A stretch of DNA of 64,000 nucleotides from Pedobacter sp. W3I1. GTDB lineage: Bacteria > Bacteroidota > Bacteroidia > Sphingobacteriales > Sphingobacteriaceae. The translations under genes were made by a program, and so were the position numbers. The DNA lies in the NCBI RefSeq assembly GCF_030816015.1, contig NZ_JAUSXN010000001.1, positions 3,720,001 to 3,784,000 of the forward strand, read 5' to 3'. This document shows positions 35,269 through 44,357 of this stretch, piece after piece (the stretch's first letter is position 1; every line of letters begins with the position of its first letter). Below the pieces are notes generated by a model that searched no databases, was not told the origin of the DNA, and saw only the letters and a list, made by a program, of their open reading frames with translations.

Positions 35269-36722
35269 GGCAAGCGTATTATGGATAATGACCAGGGTAA
35301 AGTGTCTAACAAAACGTCAAATCCTTTTCTTTCTACATGTAAATTATAATTGTTATCGCGAAAAATTAAACTTCCATTCCGTATTAAAAATGTTTGTGTC
35401 AAACCTTCTATCGAAGTGGAGCCTAATTTTGTCCAATGCTGGATCACTGTTGCTTTTAATTCTGCACTCTGCTTTAATTCTTCTTCGGTAAAGGTGATCT
35501 CATTGAGCTCGATTACAGCTTCAGGGTCTGCGCCGCATAATATCTTATTAAAAATTAACCTGCTTTCATCTTCAGGCATTTCGTTATAAACTAAATAATG
35601 CAAATACACTATTGCCTTATGCCTGCACATTTCATCAATAAACTGATTACCGTTTAGTAAATGCAAAACATTAAATAAGTTTTTAAAATATGGATACAAA
35701 ATAATCAGGCCTGCATTTTCAATCAGAATAGATGTATCATCCTGCACTTTACTTTGTTTTAACTGGACCATTTTCTTTGTCTCGTACGCTGCAATTAATT
35801 TGGGCCGGGGCACTGCTTTACTACTTATAATTGCTGCTAGTAATTTGTTAAAACGTTGAAGCACCAATTTTTCTTTTTTGAGCTGAACGGTAACAATACT
35901 TAACTCAATGCAATCAACTAAAGCCACTTTTAACGATGGATTATGCTGCACGAGCGAGAAAAGCCAAAGTCCAAAATCATCTGTATTTTGTATGTGCTCA
36001 TCCTGTTTTAAACCTTCAAGCCAATGTTCAAGTATAACATTAAATAAATCAGGCTTAATATTTGGTTCAAAATATTTTAAAAGAATAATATCAGTTTTAA
36101 ATTGAAGGTAATGATAAAAAAACAACTGCTTGCTAATGAGCTGCATTAATCTGTTATAACTACTGAAATTGTGCTTTAATGCTACAATAAATTGGTAAAA
36201 AAGATTTCGCTCGGTGTTAAAAAGCTTTAATAAAATTTTAGCAGGTTTAAAAACAATTTCAGCAGGCATCCACCAAGGCTTTAAACCAGTTTGGCAATAA
36301 AAGGCCAGCGATTCATAATCATTAACAACAGCTCTACTATTGCCTGATAAACCTGATTTGTGTTTTAAAAGTGTTTCTTGATGAAATTTCAGATTTTCGA
36401 GAAACACATCCAGCGCTTTATCCAAAACAGTACCAGCATGTAGTTTATTGAAATTATGATTTCTAAAATAGCCATATATCTGAACAACAATTTGTTCTTC
36501 AATATTTTGAATCAACTTATCTAAAGATAAACTACCCAAGTCGATATCCAATTTATCGATGCGAATGGTATTATTTAAGGCAAATTCATCGAAAATGGTA
36601 TTGAAGATTTCTGGCAACCTGGTTTTACAAAAATGGCTGATTTCTGCCTGCACCTTTTCCCAGTCCTGTTGACAATCAACAGTGAGCAACATTTTTTGCG
36701 ATTGGATGAGGTGTTTGTTCAT
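35235..36722 (-). CDS. Contractile injection system tape-measure-family protein (CIS_TMP)
   Basis: A 495-residue helical protein. The opening TVDCQQDWEKVQAEISHFCKTRLPEIFNTIFDEF and IDKLDIDLGSL, together with the C-terminal ENAGLIILYPYFKNLFNVL, KAIVYLHYLVYNEM and LIRNGSLIFRDNNYNLHVERKGFDVLLDTLPWSLSIIRLPW, match the family annotated as CIS tape-measure protein in Afp/PVC-like loci. The last segment is especially characteristic. It is coupled to the ATPase gene (34-bp overlap) and lies 4 bp after the 1222-residue protein. In known systems this gene sets or supports particle length. At 495 residues it is not a classic long coiled-coil ruler, so that role is family-based only. Confidence 0.8.
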   Translation of the reverse strand: MNKHLIQSQKMLLTVDCQQDWEKVQAEISHFCKTRLPEIFNTIFDEFALNNTIRIDKLDIDLGSLSLDKLIQNIEEQIVVQIYGYFRNHNFNKLHAGTVLDKALDVFLENLKFHQETLLKHKSGLSGNSRAVVNDYESLAFYCQTGLKPWWMPAEIVFKPAKILLKLFNTERNLFYQFIVALKHNFSSYNRLMQLISKQLFFYHYLQFKTDIILLKYFEPNIKPDLFNVILEHWLEGLKQDEHIQNTDDFGLWLFSLVQHNPSLKVALVDCIELSIVTVQLKKEKLVLQRFNKLLAAIISSKAVPRPKLIAAYETKKMVQLKQSKVQDDTSILIENAGLIILYPYFKNLFNVLHLLNGNQFIDEMCRHKAIVYLHYLVYNEMPEDESRLIFNKILCGADPEAVIELNEITFTEEELKQSAELKATVIQHWTKLGSTSIEGLTQTFLIRNGSLIFRDNNYNLHVERKGFDVLLDTLPWSLSIIRLPWNNYLINLNW

Positions 36723-36726
36723 GACG

Positions 36727-39700
36727 CTATTTTTTTCCTAAATCAAAATTTTCAACAACATCTTCGTTAACAATTTCGGTATCTCTTTCTTGTCTTCCGT
36801 GAGGGACAATTCCTTCCATTACAACATGGTATTTGCCTGGATTTAGGGTAAAGCTGTATTTGTTCCCAGTAAACTCATCTTCCTGTATCGATGCACCAGC
36901 AGCATCTGTTATTATAATCTTAAATTGCTTGGCATAAGCTACATTTCCGCTTAGTTCGAATGTATCCTGACCAATCCGGCCCACACCAATAAAGAAAGTT
37001 ATTTTTGCTGCACCAACTTCCTGGCCGGTTTCACTTTCAACGATTGCATATTCAAGTTCATCAACGGCAATAATCGATCTCCTTGCCCTGCTATTTTCGG
37101 CTACCTTTTTCGGATCAAGGCTATACACCAAAATCTGTTTTTTCAGATTTGGTTTAGGCTCATAAATTTCTTCTTCGAAAGTTACCGTGCCTAAACCCGG
37201 ATCACTTTTAACAATAACCTTGTAATCACCCGGGTGATATAAATTATTGAGCACTTGTATTTTGGCAGTGTTTATCCTACTTTGATTATACACCACAAAA
37301 CGCGAAATAGGCTCCGCTAATGGGGTAAGTTCTTTATTGCGGTAATCCTTCGCATCGCATTCGCAGCAGCTGTCGTCTTCGTAAAGGGTAAAATCGGCAA
37401 TTACGTTCGAAGCGATATTCTCTAAACCTTGATTACCAATTTCTTCAACCAGTTTATTATAATGTTCATTAAACTTTGCTTCAAATCCGCTTAGGTATTT
37501 CCCTCTGTTTTTCTTTGTACCTATTACTACGATTTCTTCTAACTCCTTCTTTTTTGTTCCTTTTTCTATCGCTTTACGCCTTTCGTTAAGCGCAGCCAAA
37601 TGCATTTCGTACTCTTTTTGCGCCTCAGTTTCTTCTTTTCTGGCTTTTTCTATTTCTTCAGCGCCGGCTTTCTGTTTTTCTGCCAATTCTGATTTTATTT
37701 TCTTGCTCAGTTCGTTTATTTCTTTTGTTTTATGAGGCTCTGTATTTTTTCTCAAGAAAACTATTCTTTCCTTATATTCTTTCTCAAGCTCCTCTGTTTT
37801 AACCGCATCTCCTTCTGTTGATTTGAGCGCTCTTCTTTTTGTTTCAAGCTCAGTTTTAATTACAGATTCTTCTTTCTTGATTTCGTCGGCTGTTAATGCC
37901 TTACGTTTATTTATTTCTGCGGTTCTACTTTCTAAAGTCTTTTTTAACTGGAGTTCAGTTTGAGCCAGTTCATCTTCATGCTCATTTATACGTGTCCTTA
38001 TTTCAGAAGACTTTGTTTCGTAATTGGCTTTAATTGCCTTTTCAGCTGTTACAAGCTCTGCCAATTCTGTTTCTTTATGAGTAACTGGTACTGCTTCAGG
38101 TGCTTTTCCAATGGTTTGGTATTCAATCTCTTTACCTGTATGGTATAATAGCAAAAGGGTATTACCTTTATTTACGCCAGCTAAATGCTCTGCAGCGCCA
38201 GCTCTTCGGATATAATCATAAAACGAAATATTGGTAGCCAAACTTTTATTCCTTTGCGACCTAATATCGGTTAGTGTACCAATATTGATATAAGGCCTGA
38301 TCATTAATACATTTAAAGCCCTGTGTAACAAAGTGGCTGCCATGAGGTAAGCCATTAGCTCTATATTGCCATCTTTATTGATGATTTTGACCATCAGCTT
38401 CATCCCACTTACATAGGTTACAATTAAATCTGTATATACCGACTTAAAGCGGTTTTCATCAAAATCAGAAAATTCTAAAGTAAGCGTAGCAATTAACTCC
38501 TCAATGTTATCATTAAAGCGGGCTACCAGGTGCAATGCGTCACGCTGCAGGTCGTCGGGTGTTTCTTCCAGTCTGCCTTTACTATTGTTTATTTTGGCAT
38601 AATTGGTCTGGTTGATGCGTTCGTTAACCATCCCAGCCCTAATAAATGCAGTATTGATATTACTGAACGTAGATTTTTTCTCCGTGTTAACTCCTGAATC
38701 ATCAAAAGTTTCCTTTCCTGCTGCATTTGGACGGGCTGTAGCTTCCTTTTTAACATTTACACCGCTTACGGCATCTTTTGCTGCATTTTTTACATCATCA
38801 AAGCGGGCGATCATTTTTTCGGCCAGGGTGCTGTATTTGATCAGGTTATTGAGATAATACAACATTACGTTCCGCCATACCAGATATTGAGAATCGAGAT
38901 CGGGATAACGACATACCGTTTTCACGGTTCCACCCTCGCCCATAAAAATAGACCGGACCTTAAATGGCAGATTAAACCGGCGCTGCAATTTTTTATACTG
39001 CGAAACGGCTGCATTTTCTGGCATAGCCAAATGGCCCTCCATTCTAAAAAAGCTGGTATCACTTAAATTATACAGCAATGGTGCTTCTAATTTGCTCATT
39101 CCGTACTGCTGCAGGTTTGCCGGCATTTGATAGTGATAACTTAAGGGTTTGCCATTATCGCAGCCACGACATAAAGATTCATTCCAGTACTTTTCAAATT
39201 CATCGATATTGGGATCGAAATAGATTGGAAATGCCCGCTTACCAATGTTTTGCCATTTTTCTTTACTTGGCGTAGCCAAAAGTCCTCTTTCGCCCTTTTC
39301 AGTTAAAGTATCGTAATAACCATTTAACATGGTTAAGGTTCTTCCAAAAACTGAAATCAGTTTTTTGCTCCAGTCTTTATACTCATTAAATAATGGTGAA
39401 TATTCAAATTCCTGACGGTAAACGGACGGAGGACAAGCCTGAGTACCCAACATCAAATGCATCGGAAAGGCATCTTCATCGGGTAAACAAACGCTGTGCA
39501 AATGCATGGCTATGCAACGTAATTCTTCATACGACTTTATAATATCCTCAAAGGCATCGTAAACATATTGAAATCCGTAAGCTTTCCCGCTTAAATACTG
39601 AGCGGAGAGATCTATTAATTTCCCCTCCCACATCGACCGGATATTATCGAAATCTACGCCTGGAAAATGACGTACCAATGCAGGCAATTCATTATAAATT

Positions 39701-40395
39701 ATGCCTAACTGTTTGGTCAATTTTTCTAATATGGCCGCAACAGGGCTTAAATAGGTATTGATTAAAGCAGGGTAATTGGCTGCTGCAATAGACGTGATTA
39801 ATGCCCTTGGATATTCGATTGTTTCTAAATTATAGAGTGCCGGGTACATCGCCCCACCTTTATTTTTATTAAAGGCATTAATGTTAATGAGGTCTGTTAG
39901 CTTAATTAATAATTTACGAACGGTAAAGGTATTTTCTTTACCCAAATCATCGCAGCTTTTTCCCAGACAACTTTTAAGATCCCTTGCTGCCGATTCCAGA
40001 AACAGTACAACTATATATTCGCTTAAAATTAACGAGGCATTAATTGGTGTGGCCGCCACCGCAGCGGCATTTTCGGTAGTAACCAATTCTAAAAGCGGAG
40101 CATTATTAAAATATTTATAATCTAATCCATCTGGCGGGGTATATGATTTAAAATGTGTTAAATCGCATTCGCCAAGCGAAATTAAAAAGCCCCAGGAGGT
40201 AACGCCTACCCCTTTTGAGACATGAACGGTATTCACACCAAAAGTTGCATGCAGGCCACAAACAATCCCTCTTCCAATTAATCTAGTTCTGGTTAATCTG
40301 CTTTCCTGAAACAAGAACTGTTGCATGGTATTAAGCTGAGCTGCCGTAAGTACCTGGTTTTCTTCAAAAACCGTTGTTTTATTAATGAGTTCCAT
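36727..40395 (-). CDS. Large coiled-coil eCIS protein of unknown role
   Basis: A 1222-residue protein. The first ~100 residues (VFEENQVLTAAQLNTMQQFLFQESRLTRTRLIGRGIVCGLHATF) look like a conserved N-terminal domain that I have seen in Bacteroidota eCIS loci but cannot name. The middle is helical. Residues ~785-960 are a charged coiled coil rich in Glu, Lys and Arg. Near residue 1005 is a cysteine cluster, DDSCCECDAKDYRN. The C-terminal ~170 residues are two beta-sandwich-like segments (LYHPGDYKVIVKSDPG and FTLNPGKYHVVMEGIVPHG). It lies between the large baseplate gene and the tape-measure-like gene, where other eCIS have fibre or baseplate-associated genes. It may be a peripheral baseplate or cell-contact component; this is inference. 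Confidence 0.6.
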   Translation of the reverse strand: MELINKTTVFEENQVLTAAQLNTMQQFLFQESRLTRTRLIGRGIVCGLHATFGVNTVHVSKGVGVTSWGFLISLGECDLTHFKSYTPPDGLDYKYFNNAPLLELVTTENAAAVAATPINASLILSEYIVVLFLESAARDLKSCLGKSCDDLGKENTFTVRKLLIKLTDLININAFNKNKGGAMYPALYNLETIEYPRALITSIAAANYPALINTYLSPVAAILEKLTKQLGIIYNELPALVRHFPGVDFDNIRSMWEGKLIDLSAQYLSGKAYGFQYVYDAFEDIIKSYEELRCIAMHLHSVCLPDEDAFPMHLMLGTQACPPSVYRQEFEYSPLFNEYKDWSKKLISVFGRTLTMLNGYYDTLTEKGERGLLATPSKEKWQNIGKRAFPIYFDPNIDEFEKYWNESLCRGCDNGKPLSYHYQMPANLQQYGMSKLEAPLLYNLSDTSFFRMEGHLAMPENAAVSQYKKLQRRFNLPFKVRSIFMGEGGTVKTVCRYPDLDSQYLVWRNVMLYYLNNLIKYSTLAEKMIARFDDVKNAAKDAVSGVNVKKEATARPNAAGKETFDDSGVNTEKKSTFSNINTAFIRAGMVNERINQTNYAKINNSKGRLEETPDDLQRDALHLVARFNDNIEELIATLTLEFSDFDENRFKSVYTDLIVTYVSGMKLMVKIINKDGNIELMAYLMAATLLHRALNVLMIRPYINIGTLTDIRSQRNKSLATNISFYDYIRRAGAAEHLAGVNKGNTLLLLYHTGKEIEYQTIGKAPEAVPVTHKETELAELVTAEKAIKANYETKSSEIRTRINEHEDELAQTELQLKKTLESRTAEINKRKALTADEIKKEESVIKTELETKRRALKSTEGDAVKTEELEKEYKERIVFLRKNTEPHKTKEINELSKKIKSELAEKQKAGAEEIEKARKEETEAQKEYEMHLAALNERRKAIEKGTKKKELEEIVVIGTKKNRGKYLSGFEAKFNEHYNKLVEEIGNQGLENIASNVIADFTLYEDDSCCECDAKDYRNKELTPLAEPISRFVVYNQSRINTAKIQVLNNLYHPGDYKVIVKSDPGLGTVTFEEEIYEPKPNLKKQILVYSLDPKKVAENSRARRSIIAVDELEYAIVESETGQEVGAAKITFFIGVGRIGQDTFELSGNVAYAKQFKIIITDAAGASIQEDEFTGNKYSFTLNPGKYHVVMEGIVPHGRQERDTEIVNEDVVENFDLGKK

Positions 40396-40406
40396 AGCTA
40401 GATTAA

Positions 40407-43400
40407 TTAAAAAATGCCAATGTTAGTTTGATTTAGAATGAGTGGATTTTTCTGCACCTCGTTCTCGTTGCAGCTATGCAGCTTTCCTGATGGATAAACA
40501 CTCCTTAAATCCTGTATTATTTCTATAAAATTTTTAAGTGCCTTAACTCTTTCGGCATCGCCAGCACTTGCGGTATTGATTTGAATGAGCCAATTTTTAT
40601 ACGCTTTTTCGAACTGACCCATTTGCAAAGGATTTATCCAACACACATTGAGTACAACATGCGCAGGACATTCTTCCCGCAATGTTTTCTCTATAAAAGT
40701 TCTGAAATTTCGATCCCTGAAACGGTCTGGCCAATAAGGCAAAACAGCTGTCATTACAAAACTGTAGGTATCGGCAATTTTGCACTGTACACAATCTACA
40801 TCGGTATGAATGTTTAATAGTTTATCAAAATCGCGTTTTTTTGGCCTTAACAGGATATGTTCAATCAGGTGGATGCCTTCTCTATCAATAAATGTCTTGT
40901 TAAAAAAAGCAACCATATCCGAAATGGCCAATTTTTCCATCCCAGCCCTGATTACGATTGTTTTTGGTGTAACGTTTTTAATTGCAAATAACTTGGTATA
41001 GGTAACTTTGGGCGCAACCATAAAATCGAGTAGGGTATCCGAAATAATGGTTGTTTTATTATCCGCAAAACTGATGTTCAGTATCTGGAAATCGATCAAA
41101 ACTGCTGAAAGCTTAATTAAGCTCATGGTATCGCCAATACGCAATCTATCGGTTAAATCGATTCCTGTTATGGTAAGTTTACGGCCATTTTCGTATAGGT
41201 AAGCATTAAACGTTTCTGTAAAACTTAATTTCCCATCGGGATAGTTATTAGGGAGTGTTTCATTAATTTCTATCTTGATATTTGGCCCCAATGCTACGGT
41301 ATTGTTTACGGTATAGGTGCCATTGTTAGATAGCGAATCAACTATCTTGATTGCTGGCGAAGCCGAACTGTCTTCAATGATTTCAGCCAGTGAATAATTA
41401 TAATTTTTCCCTTTGTCCTTTCCAATTATATTATCATAAATATCGAATATTTCGAAATGGTAATGGGGACTGTAAACGGTTACATTTTGCGGTTCGCAAC
41501 GGTAATAATCTTCATCGGCAGCAAATCTGATTAATTTCCAGATCAAGCTGATCTCGGTATCCGTCAGCGTTTCAGCCGCATCAATTCCCTTAACTTCTGG
41601 TCCTTCAATTTCGCCTGTTAGTATTACTTTTCTATTTGTATCTTCAACAGGTTTATCAAATAATTGGTATGTTATTTTATGGAGATACGGTGTTGTTGTG
41701 TTGTTAACGGTATGAGAAAGCACTTCGAAGTAATTTAAAATTGGTGGTGTTAAATTTTTACGACTCGACAAAACCTGATCACATAACTCTTTGATACATA
41801 AATCAATATGACTATTAATTAATGTATTGGCGGTAGATAAGGTTAGGGTCGTATTTTTGCTTTTAGCAATGACCCTTTCGTTGATTAAATCGGCCAAAAG
41901 CAAAACCTGAAATTTACCAGCCACACTACCTGCCACAACTTTGTAGTTATTGATATGTACCGCAGCACTGATCAATTCTTCCATCGCAGATTTAGCAGCT
42001 AATACATTTATAGAACTGCCAGCCCCCTCAAAAAGAACTTTTGTTAGTACCTTGGTTTCGATATTCCAGCTTGTGGATACGGGTAAGATGCGAAACGCTT
42101 TAGAGAAATGTAAATCTTCAACCCTTTTGGCATCTATCCCTAACAGTAAACTTACCCGTTTTTCGTAGCCCGAAACATTTTTATAAAACCAGCTAAGTTC
42201 ATTTCGGTAATTAAATGCCTTGCCCCTGTTACTGCTAATTTCTGGGTAAGCATTTAAAAACGATAGTTTATCTTTTATCAGCTCAGCCCCGGCCCTTTGC
42301 CCATCAATGGTGTAGGCAATTAAGGCATAATCGCTAAACTGCTCGCAAAAGCGGGCCAATAAGTGATCTAGAAAGCGGTTTTTACGTTTTTCAAAATCGG
42401 TTTTACTTTCGGTAATTCCCTGCAAATGTTCTGTATAACCATCAATAAATATTTTTTGTTCAGTGGCATTGGGCACAATGTCTACATTACCTGCCGTTGC
42501 TTTTAAGGGTTCACTGAAGTAGGTTTTGTTCAACAAAGGCTGACCAAATTCATCCAGTTCCTGATTTAAGCTAAACAGTGCTTTTAAGCCATTTACCTGT
42601 TGCAAATAACCGTACAACAGCTGATCGAAAAAGGATAGAAAACCCTTAAACTGTTTGGCCTGGGTTATCCGAAGATTTCTTTCGTCATCTGTAGTTGGTA
42701 AATTCGGGATCCCTTCGAAGCCTACACCATAAACCAGTGGAAAATCTTGCTGTATCGAGGTATAATCTGTAATTTCTCTCCAATCGCCCACGGGTAACGC
42801 CTTATCTAAAATTGGATTTTCAGGGTAACGTTTCCTCGATTGGGCAAAAAGTACTTTATATTTTGCTTCCATTTCATCCTTATCAAATGAAAACGGAAGG
42901 TTGTGTTTGTAAAACGATAAATTAGAGAGATTAGTGGATAACCGGGGTACATAAAATTGATCAATTGCTAGTGAAAGACACCATTTAACGCTTTTCTTTG
43001 ATATATTCAGCACATTATCCTCTGGAAAATTTGCCAATTGCAACCCGCTAACCGATTGCACAACCTGTTTGCCATCAATTTTAACATCCATGATAATCCT
43101 GATCAGATCGCTAACATGGATGGTACATTTTTGCTCAGATGCATTAAGTTCATCGTCGTCTATAAAACCATGTTCCAGCGCCGGGCCATCAAAAATATCT
43201 TCTGTTGCTTTTCCCTTGTTTTTCATATCGGGCAAGCTGTAGAAATATACATCAGGCGAGAGAAACTGTGCAATTTGAAAATAAATTTCGGCGGCAACGG
43301 TTGCAGCATCGGCAAACGGATCTATTTCGATATCGCCACAAATGGCAATTTCTTCTACTTTGAGTGCTTTGGTATTCAGGTAGTCTTCGCAAAGCGGCCG

Positions 43401-44357
43401 GTTGTCATTTAACCTGTCATCAGCTTTTTTTATAATACTTTTTATTACAGCTATTTTGCGTTTATAGGTTTGTAATAAGCCATTGGGAGCATTAAAAATA
43501 AAATAATTTAAGTCTACATCAATGGTATTGAGGCCTGCAAGGGCAACAGGTACTTCGGCAATTGTCTTGGTACCTGCAAGGGTAACGGTATGGTCTATGT
43601 CGTTGCTATCAATTAATTTATAACCATCGGGCAGTTCATCGACTTCTATTTTCAGGCTTTTAATTTTAGCAATTATCGCATCATCATCGTTAAAATCGAC
43701 ACTTAAATCGTCCCAGCGAGGGAAATGAATTTCTACCTTTATTTCTACCCCTTCCAACAACGGATCAAGGGCAAAATTATTGATGATGTATATTGCAGAA
43801 ATAGAATTCGAATTTAAATCTCCGAAAGTTATCGACTGGTCAAATTCAATTAGAAAGTTATAAAGCCCTTTTACAAAAAAACCTGTCCCATCAGTAACGG
43901 TTGGGAAATAGTCTAATTTCTGTTGTAACTGATTTACATAAAGTTTCATTTCAGCATCATCAGCTGGAATTACCCAGGCGTTTTTTATACCCAAAGTTTC
44001 CGCTCCAACTTGTACTGCTACATCCATTAAGAGCTTTCTAAAATCTTTAATGGTAACGGGAGCGTTATGCAATATCTGCCTTGCGGTGAAAAAATTATGG
44101 AAATCGATATCGGCATCGGCAGAATTTGGATCACTAGCCAGTAAATCCTGCATATCAAAGGTTAAACGGTAACCTAAATCTGTTATGGCATAACAAAGCG
44201 TTTCGAGCGTTGTTACCCCCGGATCGTGAAGGTTATAATCGCTCCAATTGCTTTTACTTAAGGCCTGAATGCGGTTTATGCCAATTTCACGTAGTTTATC
44301 AAACTGCATGCTATCCTGTTGCGGATTATTTTTCGATATGGTTTTTAAATCGCTCAT
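40407..44357 (-). CDS. eCIS baseplate wedge protein (Afp12/gp7-like)
   Basis: A 1316-residue protein. The N-terminal phrase SNWSDYNLHDPGVTTLETLCYAITDLGYR is the hallmark of large Afp12-type baseplate proteins of contractile injection systems. Near the C-terminus, HLIEHILLRPKK, DVDCVQCKIADTYSFVMTAVLPYWPDRFRDRNFRTFIEKTLREECPAH matches the conserved closing region of the same family. It would form the baseplate wedge linking the hub to the sheath start. It directly follows the baseplate-J-like gene: one start and the preceding stop are adjacent (44357/44358), so translational coupling is likely. Its length is large but normal for Bacteroidota members. Confidence 0.85.
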   Translation of the reverse strand: MSDLKTISKNNPQQDSMQFDKLREIGINRIQALSKSNWSDYNLHDPGVTTLETLCYAITDLGYRLTFDMQDLLASDPNSADADIDFHNFFTARQILHNAPVTIKDFRKLLMDVAVQVGAETLGIKNAWVIPADDAEMKLYVNQLQQKLDYFPTVTDGTGFFVKGLYNFLIEFDQSITFGDLNSNSISAIYIINNFALDPLLEGVEIKVEIHFPRWDDLSVDFNDDDAIIAKIKSLKIEVDELPDGYKLIDSNDIDHTVTLAGTKTIAEVPVALAGLNTIDVDLNYFIFNAPNGLLQTYKRKIAVIKSIIKKADDRLNDNRPLCEDYLNTKALKVEEIAICGDIEIDPFADAATVAAEIYFQIAQFLSPDVYFYSLPDMKNKGKATEDIFDGPALEHGFIDDDELNASEQKCTIHVSDLIRIIMDVKIDGKQVVQSVSGLQLANFPEDNVLNISKKSVKWCLSLAIDQFYVPRLSTNLSNLSFYKHNLPFSFDKDEMEAKYKVLFAQSRKRYPENPILDKALPVGDWREITDYTSIQQDFPLVYGVGFEGIPNLPTTDDERNLRITQAKQFKGFLSFFDQLLYGYLQQVNGLKALFSLNQELDEFGQPLLNKTYFSEPLKATAGNVDIVPNATEQKIFIDGYTEHLQGITESKTDFEKRKNRFLDHLLARFCEQFSDYALIAYTIDGQRAGAELIKDKLSFLNAYPEISSNRGKAFNYRNELSWFYKNVSGYEKRVSLLLGIDAKRVEDLHFSKAFRILPVSTSWNIETKVLTKVLFEGAGSSINVLAAKSAMEELISAAVHINNYKVVAGSVAGKFQVLLLADLINERVIAKSKNTTLTLSTANTLINSHIDLCIKELCDQVLSSRKNLTPPILNYFEVLSHTVNNTTTPYLHKITYQLFDKPVEDTNRKVILTGEIEGPEVKGIDAAETLTDTEISLIWKLIRFAADEDYYRCEPQNVTVYSPHYHFEIFDIYDNIIGKDKGKNYNYSLAEIIEDSSASPAIKIVDSLSNNGTYTVNNTVALGPNIKIEINETLPNNYPDGKLSFTETFNAYLYENGRKLTITGIDLTDRLRIGDTMSLIKLSAVLIDFQILNISFADNKTTIISDTLLDFMVAPKVTYTKLFAIKNVTPKTIVIRAGMEKLAISDMVAFFNKTFIDREGIHLIEHILLRPKKRDFDKLLNIHTDVDCVQCKIADTYSFVMTAVLPYWPDRFRDRNFRTFIEKTLREECPAHVVLNVCWINPLQMGQFEKAYKNWLIQINTASAGDAERVKALKNFIEIIQDLRSVYPSGKLHSCNENEVQKNPLILNQTNIGIF

